NCBI GenBank assembly: GCA_949775045.1
Contig: OX459097.1
Location: forward strand, 12,122,695 to 12,186,694
Source of the DNA: Metridium senile
Taxonomy: Eukaryota; Cnidaria; Anthozoa; Actiniaria; Metridiidae
Direction: 5' to 3'
Length of the DNA: 64,000 bases
In this document: positions 52,824 through 64,000 of the stretch, piece after piece
Position numbering within the stretch: position 1 is the stretch's first letter
Layout: each line of letters opens with the position of its first letter
Made by a program: the position numbers and the translations under genes
The notes under the pieces: model-generated
Told to the model about the DNA's origin: nothing
Databases searched by the model: none
Seen by the model: the letters and a program-made list of their open reading frames with translations, nothing else

Positions 52824-55800
52824 ATGAATTCGCATTCAATCACTCCGGACTCAGCCACTAACCTGCAATTTAACGACAGTCAATCTGCAACTTCCAGTCC
52901 TCAAAAACACGACAACGATGATTCGAAAAGTGACGGCTGTTTTGGTGCTAAAACGCCTAAGATTTCGCTCAACAACGGGAATTCAAACGTCGAAGAAATG
53001 TCTGGTGAAGAATCCTTAAGCAGTGACTCGAGAATTACAGTTGAGATAACCCCGCCAATGGACTACACCATTGAAGAAAATTCCTTTGGCAGTATACTTT
53101 CAAGGCATTCCTCATTTAGGAACTTATTCAACCACAAAAGTTCCTGCGCAGCTACGGAGCAGGATTCGACTTCAATCTCGTCAAACGAAGACGGAGAAGA
53201 CGAGCGAGAAGTGAAAAGGCTTTCGCTTGAACCAATTGCTCCTCTTATTGATCATCAAGCAGTCAATGAAGGAGCTGATTTGTTGTCCAGGAAAGTTCTG
53301 CCATCGATTGGAAAGAAAGTTCCTTCGCTTACACCAGAAGTGTCTTCGAAGACTGAAATAGACATGGCCGCATCTTCTAGATCTGGAATTGAGGTAACGG
53401 ATTTGAAATTTTAGAATATGGTTTTGAAAAGTCAGTGATATTTTTTTAATTTTATAGATCAATTAATGATTAACGTATATCTTTACTTAATAATATAAGA
53501 TAATTAAATTTTAACGGCGAACTATTAAGGGGCTGCTTATATGAAAGCGAGTTGTCCATATCATGCTAGCCGGGATCACTCAATTGTTTTGTATTCCCCG
53601 AATAATAAATGATTTTAGTAACAAAAATGCACTCAAACTCAAATTCATCACAAATTTCACTGCTATTTGCAAATGAAATTTCATCATGTCATGCAATCTG
53701 ATTTGTTTATTTGTTTATGTTCTAATCATATTTTTGTTTCTCTTTTTTTTCCCTTCAACTTTTATTGTATCGTTCATTAAATCGTATCCAGTGTTTTTTT
53801 CTTGTATTAGTTCTTATTTAATTCCTACTCATTTTTTTTAGTTTTACTTTATTAATTCAGTTTTTCCTTAGAAATATTTATAGTTAACCTTTCGCTCATA
53901 TATCCTTTTCTTTTCCCTCCAGTTAAGATTTTCATTTATTTTTCATTTTACTCTCAGGAGGATGAAACGAGCTCTCCAAAAACAGAAGAGAAGAATAAAT
54001 CAATTCGTGGAATTGGCAGGTCAGTAGAATCATACATGGAGAATGAAGCAGATGAGAGATGATCAATTTAGTTATTTTATTTTATAACATAATTGTATTG
54101 CTATTATTCGATAATTATTATTTTTTTCCACCAAGATCAAAGGAATATTTCCCGCGTGCTGCCCTTGATAAACTCCTTTATATTCGTCCATATGCATGTT
54201 TTTATATATAATTCATACTCATTCATTCATCCATTCATTCATTCATCATTTATTCATCCATTCAATTATTCATTCACTCATTCACTTTTATTCATTCATT
54301 TAATATTTTCAAGTTTGATCGTCATTTTCGAAAGACGAATATGTATGTTTTCCGCATCTAGTTAATTTTATGCATATATGTGTCTTTAATTAGGCATAAC
54401 GATGCCATCAGTATTATTACAACTAGTGAGATGAGTCCTGGACTATTCACCAAATCCAAACCGGAACCATCAATACAGAAACCAAAGACTGACGCCTTGA
54501 AAGACGCACAGCCTGCAAAGTTGAGCTGTGTCAGCGATAACGATCTTACGAATATCAACACCAATACGAACGAAGAAGACACTGCTGTGAACAAGAGCAA
54601 TGTCACATGTACTCGTCCCGTAGTAGTCAGAGCACAGATGGTGACAAACGAAGAAGAAATTCCAGAAGATAACGATCTGACGAAGGTCAACTCCAGTACT
54701 AACGAAAAAGACACTGCTATGAAGAAGAGCAATGCCACATGTACTCGTCCCATAGTAGTCAGAGCGCAAATGGCGACAAAGGAAGAACAAATTCCAGAAG
54801 ATAACGATCTTACGAAGGTCAACTCCAATACTAACGAAAAAGACACTGCTATGAAGAAGAGCAATGTCACATGTACTCGTCCCATAGTAGTCAGAGCACA
54901 GATAATGACAAAAGAAGAAGAAACTCCAGAAGAACACGATAAATCTTCCAACTATTTGTGCGTTGTCGAGAAAGATCTCAAAAGGCTCAATTCTAGTATT
55001 GAGGAACCTTTCTTTAGAACGAATTTGGAGAAAGAAAATTCAGAAGACGAGGTCGACCAACCTCAACCAACGTTGGATGATTTGTGGAAGATGAGTAAAT
55101 CATACAAAACAGCTGAGACTAGTTTGTCAAGTGAAATGAACGTTGAAGTCAATATTGAGGAGATCAATAAAGAGTTAAAGTCCAAAGTAACAGAACTGGA
55201 AGAAAAACTGAAATCATCTAAATCTGTTGACTGGTTCATCGATTCAGAGATGGTAAACACTTTTGATTTTGTAAAGACAAAGATTCTAAAGAAACAAAAA
55301 ATGATGATCAGCGAGGAAAACAAGGATGCCATCACTGACAATTCCAAAGATTTGGAAATCAAATTACTACGTTCTAAAATAACGGACCTTGAACATTTTA
55401 TTGAAAAACAAAAAGAAGAGAACTGCAAATGCCTTAAAACGATTGATGATCTAAAACAAAGTCAAGGAGCATATCATTTAAAAGAGCAAGAATTCGACAG
55501 GGTAATTGCTAAACTACAAGAGGATATCAAAGATTTGAAGATTAAGAAAGACAAAGCTGAACAAGACCTGAACAATGTGGACGTCAACTTCATGCAAGAA
55601 GCTTTGGATATCATGAAGAACGAAGTACAAGGAAAAGACTTGGATTTGCAGAAAATGGCCGAGCGTATTGATGTTCTTCAAGATGAAATCAAAATCGCTG
55701 ACAAACGTCTTGAAGACACCAAACAAAAAGCTACATGTGAAAAGGAAACGTTGGAAAACGATATAGACTCGTTGAAAAAGGAGATTGCAGTCCTACACGA

Positions 55801-58800
55801 AAGTGCTGCACAGAACAAGAAAGATGTTAGAACACATGACAACAACGCTGCAGTTATTCCATTAAAGGAAGACGCATTGTCAAGTTTGAATGAGCAGCTC
55901 GATGAAGAATTGTTGGGTAAAATTGAAATGTACGATGCTATGTTTCTTCAAATAGCAAGCGACAAGAACGCAAAGCTGCCAGACAATGATCACACTGAAG
56001 GAGAATCAACGTTTGCACTTCAGATTGATAACGCTATGAAATTTCTTGAAAGCTCAAATGCGCTGCTTAGGAATAAGCTGCGTGAAGTGACACAGGAGAA
56101 AGAAAAGATCTATGAGAAGGAAAAACGGCTGCAGCAATATAACAAACAGCTCGAGGGTATCGTCGTGTCCTCACGAAACACAGTCAATGAGTTGAAACAA
56201 ACGATTGCATATTTAGGAGATGCGCAGAAAAAATGGAACCAGAAGGAAGAAAACTTACAGAATAAAATCAAATCATCAGATGGAAAAATTAGTGCGTTAG
56301 AATCAAAACTCTCTGAACAGACGAAAGCTCTGGAGAATGTGCAAGTGCTAGATAAGAGAGTAAAAGCTTCTCAAGAAACCTCACAAAACAGTACAATAGA
56401 TCAATCCAGACTTGCTGAAATAACCACAGAAATGGCTTCATTACAGAACAAGCTGAAGACAAAAGAAGAGTTCATGAAAGAGCTTCAACAACGAGTAGCA
56501 GCTCTTGCAAACGAAAAAAGCAATGTCCTCAAGCAATTGAAACAGAAATCAGTGAAGGTAGCAAAGTTGGAGTCGACTCTTAAACTCAAAAGTGAAGTAG
56601 AAAAGAATCTTACCGAGAAGGTTCAAGCTTTGGATACTAGTGTTAAGGATATGACACAACGCTTGGAGAATCTTACAGCGGAGAAAGAAAAACTTACTGA
56701 ACAGCTTGAAACAAAGCAAGTTAGTCAAGAATGTAAAAAGAGCAACGATTCTTCAGATCAGGTGAGAAATAGGGATCTCGAGCTCAATACTGAGGAGTAT
56801 ATGAATGAAAAGAGACAGTGGTGTGACCAGGAGAAGAAACTGAAGGACACCATAACACAGCTGGAAGAGGCAAGCAAAACTGTAAAGTCGGAGAACGAGG
56901 CATTATCTAAGCAGCTCAAGAGATACAGAGAGTTGTCGGAGACAAGCATGAAGTCTTTGGAAGAAAAGCTTGAACAAACGATAAAAACGACGCATAATTT
57001 GTATAAGCGGGAAGAAAAATTGAAGACATGTGTGAAGTCTCTTGAGGACAATAAAGTTTCTTCAAAGGATAAGGTTAAAGAACTAGAACATATTGTTTTT
57101 AAGATGGAGAACTCCAAAGCAAAGTTGGAACAGAAGGAAATAAAGCTAGAAAACGAAGCAATGTTATGCCATGAGAAGATCAACGACCTACAAGAAAAGC
57201 TTGCGGAACGTAAGGAAATTGAAGAGGGTTTCGACAAACAGAAAAACTATTTGAAAGAAACAATCGAGGAACTTAAAGAACGTATAGAGATATCTATAGC
57301 AGATAAGAAAACGCTAGAAATCCAGTGTCAACAAATGAAAGCATCGATGGAATGTAAAACAGAGGAGTTGAAGAAAAGCATTTCCAAGCAAAAGAAAGCT
57401 GAAGTGAATCTGCATGAACAGGAGAAAGCGATGCAAAAGAAGATTGATGAGGTGCAGAACAACCTTCGCATGTTTAAAATAGACAACGAGAGATTAAACA
57501 CTATACAAAAGGAGATCAAAGAGACTTCAGAGAGGAAAGTGATGGAGTTGGAGAGTAAAATGTCTGTGCAAAATATAGAAACAAAGAAGAGATGGCATAC
57601 ACAGCAGAGAGAAAATGAGGAGATTAACCATCAACTGCATGAGTGCATACGACTACTAACAATAGAGAATGAAAACCTGAACTCCAAACACAGGGAGGAG
57701 CTGGAGACCTCGGAAACTAGGTTGTTTGAGCTTGAAGTAAATGCTCTGAAGAGTATGTGATGGCTGCAAAAACTTGGCATAAACAGGAGAGACAACTAGA
57801 GGAAAAGATCGATGAACTACAAAAGCGCATTTCCAAGCTTTCGAACGAGAACGAGAAGTTGAACTTACTCTTGAAGTATAAAGAGCAGATTGAGTTTTCT
57901 GAGAAGAAAGTTGGAGATTTAGAGAAGAAGTCCTCGGATGGACATATGATGGCAGAAAGAACATGGCGTCAGCAGGAACAGCAAATGGAAGACAGGATCA
58001 CTGAGCTTCACGACCGCATTTGTGCACTTGAAAGAGAGAAAGAGAGGTTAACATGCAAGTATAAGGAGCAAATTGAGACTTCGGAGAAGAAATTGTTTGA
58101 GCTCAAACAGAGAAATTCTGAACAACGTACTGATGTCAATAGAAAATTGAGGGAGCAAGAAAAAGAGATGGAAGAAAAGATCCAGCAGCTGGAAAAGCGC
58201 ACTCGAGAATTGACGATGGATAAAGAGAAGTTACACCAAGAGTGCAAGGAACAGTTAGAAACGTCTGAAAGAAAAGAACAGAAGATGTCTAAAGAACAAA
58301 TGATTGCGGAGAAGAAGTGGTCAGATGACATGACATACATGGATAACAGGATTGCCACTTTAAATGAAAGAGAACATAAACTTTCATTGGAGAATGAGGA
58401 TTTAGCCACGCAGTTGAAGGAAACAACTACTTCTTATGAAAGCGAAATAACCGATTTCAAACAACAACTTAAAGAAAGGAAAGACTCGGAGAGAAAGTTG
58501 TCCAGCACTGTAGAGTACATGGATATTAAGATAAGTGATCTCAACGACAAACAGTCTAAACTTGAGAAAGAAAAAGATTCCTTATTTAACAAGCTGAGAG
58601 AGAACAAAGCACACATGAGAAAAGACGAGGATTTGAAAGAAAAGTTGAGCAAGAAGGTGACAGCAATGCATAACGAGATTTCTAAGCTGAAAGCAGAGAA
58701 AATCGAGTTTGATAGATTAATAGCGCATGTAGTTAAAGAACTCCAATCTGAAGATGGCTTAACTGCAGAGCCAGACAAGGACAAATCAAAGTTGGACACG

Positions 58801-60637
58801 AGAGAGGAAATAGACTTTGCTCTCGAGATGGTGAGCAATGAGCAAATTGACGAAGCCAAAGATGACACTTCAACGGCAAGTCACAGAACCGAAAAAATCG
58901 AATCGTGGAGGACGTTAAAAAGAAACTTTGGCGGTGACCCACAGGAGGAACTTCAACTGGACGTTATGGATGAAGAATACTTCCACAAAACTTCAGTCCA
59001 TCTTCGAAGTTCTTTAAACACACTTAAAACTTCTGTACTTGCGACATTGAGAAGAGCACTTGATCAAGAGAAGAAGGCACATGAAATGGAAATGAAGTTA
59101 AAGAAACAGTTTCAGAAAGTAAAAGAAACCTTAAAGAGACTCAAGGAGGAAAATGAGTCTCTACGAGCAGAACTTGGGGCTTCGAATGCACATTTGCAAA
59201 ACACAATAAAGGAGGCTGAAGTTACACATACACGGTGGTTGGAATGTGAGGAGGAATTGACGACATTAATGGAATCAATGAAGCAAAAGATTGCAAAGCT
59301 TGAGACTGAGAAGATTACTGCGGAGTCACACTTAAAAAAACTGGAAAAAACAATAAATGAGTTACAAAAGGATATTAAATTGAAAGAAATAAATGAAAAG
59401 CAACTGAAAGACAAAATAGCTCAGCTAGATTTTGAGAAACAGGAATGTGCGAAGGACGCGGAGCAGAATGACACGGAAAATCACGAAATGGTAATGCAGT
59501 TAAAAACCCAAATCCGTGAGCTGAAAAGCAATTTTAAAGCAAAACAAATCATCGAAAAGGATCTGACATACGATGTACAACAATTGGAGAAAGAATTGGA
59601 AATAGAAAGCAAACGGACTGTAGAGTATCGTAAAGTTGAGAAGGAGTTACAGAAGCAAGTAAAAGACGCCGCAGCCAAGATCTCGGAGCTTAAGGAATCC
59701 AAGACAGAAGCCGATCAAGCTATTGATGAAATCGTGGCGGAGAAAGAAGACATGGAACAGGTCATGAGAAGAAAACTGGATAACCAGACTCAAGAAAAGA
59801 ACAGGATCATTGCAAGCAAGGTTAATTAAACATTTTATAAATTAAGTGATACTGTAAATGATCGATATGACGTCGATGAATATTGTTGTAAGAAAATGAC
59901 TTAAGAGTGGTGAAAGTGATAGTGATGTTAATACTGACGTTGCATGACGTTGGTGTTGATCATGATTGTAATGTTGTGACTGTTCTATTGTGTTACTTAG
60001 CATAGGTCACGTGAGATCTATTAATAAACCAGTATCAATTCACCACAATGGTGATGGTTCGTATGGTGGTTATGGTAGTCATATAATGGTGATGTACGTT
60101 GATAATGCATGATGGTAACGGTGATGTTGATGATGGTGTTGGTGTTGAGACAACCATCATCCAGTCTACACCATCGCCTGATGAAGACTAGCAGATTGCA
60201 GTCGAAACGTCGCGGTATTTCTACCAATGACCTCAATCGTGAGACAATTGATTAAGTATCCTTTTATAATTTCACATTCCACGATGAATAACCTATTTCC
60301 ATCTATGATGATAATGTTAACAAAAATGGTTCAATAAGATAATTCATGATACGAAATCCTATATATGTGTGATCTCTAGGATGAGTTGCAGAGAGCTATC
60401 GACATACTTACAAGTCAAATGCACAACTTTGAAAGAGAGAAAGAGGGCATGGAACGTGAGAACTCAGTGTTTGTGAAGCACTTGGAGGAAGATCTAGAAA
60501 GAGAGAAAACTAGGGCAACCAAGTGTGAATACGAACTGGAAAGAGAGAAGAGAAAGAGAAAGATCAAGGAATTGGACAAAACCATGATTGCAAAACGTTT
60601 AGGTTTGGTCAACCTTCCCGATGCAATTATCAAATGA
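52824..60637 (+). CDS. Long coiled-coil protein, family not recognised
   Basis: Exons: 52824-53393, 53958-54019, 54394-59820, then 60380-60455 (spliced on to 61152) or 60380-60637 (ending in a stop). The frame breaks once near 57757; allowing for that, the product is about 2,280 residues. Residues 1-210 are Ser/Asp/Glu-rich and unstructured-looking. Three 44-residue repeats follow (54539-54934). From about 55140 on it is almost entirely heptad-rich Lys/Glu/Leu coiled coil, with about five 61-residue repeats near 57500-58440. No motor, GRIP, CAP-Gly or membrane segment was seen. It would form a long rod, as scaffolds of centrosome, Golgi or cytoskeleton do, but compartment and function are unknown. 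The start at 52824 is the first in-frame ATG. Confidence 0.8.
54539..54934 (+). repeat. Three coding repeats of 132 bases (44 residues)
   Basis: Units start at 54539, 54671 and 54803, exactly 132 bases apart, each encoding NDLT(K/N)(V/I)N, SNVTCTRP(I/V)VVRAQ and (I/T)PE(D/E). The antisense frames of 197 and 155 residues over this stretch are shadows. Confidence 0.9.
59830..60379. other. Intron with GATGGT-rich sequence and a conserved GTCGAAACGTC motif
   Basis: This is the gap between two coiled-coil exons. It contains degenerate TGATGGT triplets (60040-60145) and CTGATGAAGACTAGCAGATT followed by GCAGTCGAAACGTC at 60178-60211. No exon is seen. Confidence 0.5.
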
Positions 60638-61151
60638 GTTCTCTTGATTGAAGTATATAATTAATGTTCGTTATACAGAGCGAAACTTCAGCAAGGAACA
60701 TCTTCATAAAGTTAACCAATTATCGATTACAATATTAATACACAAATTAGGTACAACCTAATAGCGGAGCTCGCAGTTTAATTGTTCTTACAATATAATA
60801 TATTGATATGGTTTTTGGCATGGGCCATGCCCAATTAATCTTAACAAAATGTTAATGCAAATATTCTAATAATATATATAATCAAAAGATAGATAACTAC
60901 GAATTCCGATACTTTAACCGTTACATCGCTATCCTATTTCACTGCAATTTGCAATTGGCCGATTTCAAAAATTGAACGAAATGCTGTGTAATATCTGAGC
61001 GGACCAGTTTGGAGTATCCCAAGTATCCACACTGTAAAATGTAAAGTTAACTTATTGGGATCATTTGTTTTTATACGTATTAACTCTCTCTCATTCTGTT
61101 ATTCATGCAATCTCTCACTGACTCGTTGAAATATTTATTGTATATTTTCAG

Positions 61152-61855
61152 AAGAAAACGAAAAACTAAGTGATGAGATCATGAAGCTGAACGAGTCTTT
61201 GTCAAAAGTCACAGGCGATCTTGAAAGACAAACCAAAACAAATAGAGAACTCAAAGACAAACTAAACAACAAAGAAACAACTATCGCCTGCCTCACAGAA
61301 AAGAAAAGACACTGGGAGAACGAATATCACACACTAAAAGAATGTAAGGGGTCAGATGAAGGCTTAAGCGAGAAGAGAATCGAAAAAGACATTATGAAAA
61401 CCGAGGTGGAGAATTTAAAACAAGAAATCACTCGCCTTGAAGGCCAGAAAAAGGACGATGAAGATAATAAGAGAGATGAACTACGTCAGCTAAACTACCT
61501 AGTCAACACAGCGCAGAATAATGTCAGTGAGTTACAGCGACATATAAAGTATCGTGAACAAAAGGAAGGAATCTTGAGCAAAGAGATTGAAATTTTGAAG
61601 AAAGACAGAAATAGTATGGCAGATGAACTTTGTAAAGTTCAGTTGGAGAAGAATGACTTAACGGATGAGAATAGATCAGCAAGAAATCACATCATAGAAC
61701 TTGAGCAGAAACTGAACTTCAGGAGTGATGACGTCATGCATATGTGCAAACATTTGGTGTTTAACTCAAGGAGAAATGCAATGACTCACAAAGGGAGTAT
61801 TCAAGATGCTGAAGTGACCCGCAATGCTGACTCGATGTCCCGTCTCGCGGGATAA
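61152..61855 (+). CDS. Alternative 3' exon of the coiled-coil gene
   Basis: The acceptor TATTTTCAG precedes a frame that needs two bases to finish a codon, matching the one base left by the GTGAGA donor after 60455. The join reads GMEQENEKLSDEIMKLNESL, a natural coiled-coil continuation. The exon adds about 234 codons of Lys/Glu-rich heptads and stops at 61853-61855. The last residues, RNADSMSRLAG, lie next to retrotransposon-like sequence, so the natural end of the host gene may be slightly earlier. Confidence 0.65.
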
Positions 61856-62592
61856 AAAAAAATTATATATTATTGTTATTTATTGTTTTGTATCATTATT
61901 TATATCATATTTTATTTTTCCATATGCAGCCCCAGACCTATGAAGAAGCCGAGCAGATGGCCACCTTGAAGGAAGCAGTCTTGCTCCCCGACACCAAGTC
62001 ACCTTTACCTGACCCACTAGCACAGGCTCTTACTACATACCTTCAATCCAACAGTGCCGCCCATCCACCTTCGCCTAAAGCTGTCTCCGCCGTGTCCGCC
62101 CCGTTCACCTCCGAACGCCGCGAGGATGAGCCATCTCATTTCTCTAACAACACTGAGGGTGTTTTTCCTTCTGCTAACCCTACTATTGTTGATGACGTTG
62201 CCCATATTGGCACGTCTAGTCCCCCTATTCACTCACACGGTGTCTCCCCGAACAGCGTAGTTTATCATTCTCTTCATCATGATTTTCCTCAGCATTCTTC
62301 TTTGGCTGCAGAGCCGACTTATTCGCATAATATTTCCTTGCCAGGTTCCTTCTCTGAGCTGCATGACAATGCTTATTCTCACTCACAACTTTCTGATGAT
62401 GTTATCGGTCTTGAATTCAGCGACAACTTTGTCGACTCTAAGACTGTGATTGACCAAGGTCACCATGTTCATGATGAACATCTTTCTGGGCACCACGCCC
62501 CCCATTCAAGTTCCTCTTGTTTTGCCTCGCCCACGGAGGCCAGTAGTGATATTATTCAAGGGTCTATTGCACCCTTCTTACAGACTTGTACT

Positions 62593-62765
62593 CCAGGAGC
62601 CGGTTGTACGAAAGCCGATTAAAATTAACCTAGGATTAGTGTTAATCTATGATTAAAATCCCTGACCCAGGGTTAGTAAATCCTAGGTTAAAAATGTGTT
62701 GCTCGAACGGGAAACTAACCCTGGATTTACTAATCCTGGATTAATCTTGCGAAAACCGGTTTTTA
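62593..62765. mobile_element. CCGGTTGTACGAAAG element inside the retrotransposon
   Basis: CAGGAGCCGGTTGTACGAAA starts the insert, followed by inner mirrored words such as AACCTAGGATTA and TAATCCTGGATTA. It ends near GAAAACCGGTTTT. It cuts the Gag-like frame, which stops inside it. Confidence 0.6.
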
Positions 62766-62942
62766 CCAGTTTTGTACACGTCATCATCTTGTTTTATCAC
62801 AATAAATAAGACAAAAACTACTCACATGCATCTTTTAATCCCAAATATGTAATCCTTTTAGTAGTAATAATGAATTTACAGTCTTTTTTGACGTTTTTCG
62901 CTCGATTTTCTTCGCTATTTGAGCTGGAAGTGCTTAGTGACC

Positions 62943-63008
62943 ACTCAAACAGGAAACCCAAACAATGCAAAGCGATCGAAATGCATTGTTTGGGTTTCCT
63001 GTTTGAGT
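62943..63008. mobile_element. Perfect palindromic element, TTGGGTTTCCTGT core
   Basis: ACTCAAACAGGAAACCCAAA plus seven more bases is mirrored exactly (27-base arms, 12-base loop). It is the cleanest member of the family also seen near 5897, 9476 and 37609. It sits in the retrotransposon remains. Confidence 0.75.
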
Positions 63009-64000
63009 GAACACAGAAGCAACATTAATTCCTGTTGCCAATTTAAATAAAACGACCGAACATCTTCAGCCTTGTTGTGCCGAGACTAACTCCATAGATC
63101 CTTCTGTCAGCTTAACATCCCCTTTAGAATCCACGCAGCCATTGCATGCAACCTGCAGTACCGCAATAGCCACACCTCAAGTCGACACTGTTCTTCAACA
63201 GCCTGCATTATCACCGCCTAATTGCCAAAATGACACAGAAACACCAACGACAACACATTCAGTAGCCAGCATTCCTCTCAGGAATCTAATAATATTTTTG
63301 TGCAGGGTCTTCTGCAAGGTCTTCCTGTCCGTTGTCTTCTCGACACAGGTGCTAGTATTACTATCATTGATAGTAAACTGTGGCAGCAAAACCAAGAATT
63401 ATCGCAGTTACCGCTAAAAATTTGGACTCCGCGGGCTGTACAAGATCACCGGAGGAAGTTGCGACTCGAATTCTGTCACTAATCTAAAATCGACCCTTAA
63501 AAATATGGCAAAAGCCATGGTTTTACAACAAAGCTTGACTCGTGTCGTTAACGGCAAGGTTGTTTTTCTTCTGAAAACGACAGATGCCCTTAACACTAAA
63601 ATGACCAGGGTCATAAAAACCCTATCCACGGTTGATTCGGTTTTTCAAGAGTGGCAGAAGAAACTCTCGAAATCAGCCGATTTGGCAGATTGTCGACACA
63701 ACTCCTTGTTTGAATTCCTCTCACACTTTACCGTCATAAATAATCGCGCACTCTCATCCATTCTCCGCCTAAGCGAAATACAAGAATTAGTAAACCAGGT
63801 CACCCAATTGCGACGTAGGGTTTTCACATCTCCCCTATTTCATTGAACAGCAATTAGCAACGGTTCTTGAAGACTACCCGTCCTTAAAACTTACTTCGCG
63901 TGTTTTGAGCGAAGAATTTCCCTTAATGGTAAATCCTCTCGTAGACATCGAGCATGATGATGCACAAATCGAATTGAGCATTCTTGTAACACTTGTGGAG

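Larger units (their letters stand above)
61910..64000 (+). pseudogene. Decayed LTR-retrotransposon (Gag/protease region)
   Basis: A frame from about 61928 (QPQTYEEAEQMATLKEAV) runs to 62622 and looks like a Gag C-terminal or linker region, Pro/Ser/His-rich. At 63300-63482 another frame has LLDTGASITIID, the retropepsin active-site pattern (Asp-Thr-Gly). A further frame at 63505-63846 (KAMVLQQSLTRVVNGKV) and its shifted continuation to the window end are unassigned. The frames do not connect and are separated by two small inverted-repeat insertions, so the copy is dead. No reverse transcriptase is seen; the window ends too soon to judge the rest. Confidence 0.55.

Noticed and set aside
54358..54951. 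Antisense frames of 197 and 155 residues with internal repeats
   Set aside because: Shadows of the 132-base coding repeats on the plus strand, whose composition and continuation are far better.
57737..57786. A 50-base intron explaining the frame change in the coiled-coil gene
   Set aside because: The segment encodes MAAKTWHKQ, which aligns with sister repeats (MAERTWRQQ), so a two-base insertion is simpler; the intron is kept only as an alternative.

Overview
The window is nuclear DNA of an animal. Genes are split by short GT-AG introns, about two thirds of the bases are A or T, and introns and intergenic space are crowded with microsatellites, inverted-repeat transposons and tRNA-derived SINE pieces. 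A glycine/GABA-like Cys-loop receptor, two cilium-associated genes (ANKEF1, MKKS/BBS6) and the repeat style point to an early-branching marine invertebrate. A cnidarian, perhaps an anthozoan, is my best guess, but nothing here proves it.

Layout. (1) 3396-23965, minus: ANKEF1, 18 core exons plus two optional in-frame linker exons. (2) 24638-27580, plus: PPIL1 (cyclophilin), 8 exons, head to head with ANKEF1. (3) 27581-32232: no gene seen; tandem repeats and a nested fold-back. (4) 32233-33064, minus: two small uncertain ORFs. (5) 33416-39192, minus: MKKS/BBS6, 8 exons, with a serine-rich insertion of about 108 residues encoded by a trinucleotide repeat. (6) 39627-41611, plus: MRPS16, 4 exons, head to head with MKKS. 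(7) 42590-47615, minus: Cys-loop receptor subunit, 7 exons. (8) 47616-52823: no gene; a 2.2 kb element with a 1.8 kb near-palindrome nested inside. (9) 52824-61855, plus: a long coiled-coil gene I cannot name, with internal repeats, one probable frameshift and two alternative ends. (10) 61900-64000, plus: a decayed retrotransposon with an aspartic protease motif, interrupted by two small inverted-repeat elements.

Five gene models were built by hand by matching splice phases and remembered family sequences. In each, every intron phase agrees and the joined length is close to the family length (ANKEF1 784 aa, PPIL1 161, MKKS 688, MRPS16 121, receptor 371). The genes are not an operon. The two divergent pairs probably share promoter intervals. 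ANKEF1 and MKKS both fit a ciliated organism.

I found no bacterial-type defence system, CRISPR array or biosynthetic cluster. The most unusual observations are the serine insertion in MKKS, the receptor that lacks the usual anion-filter residues, the repeat-built coiled-coil gene, a group of Mutator-like inverted-repeat elements with 8-9 base target duplications, and the nested TTAA-flanked palindrome.
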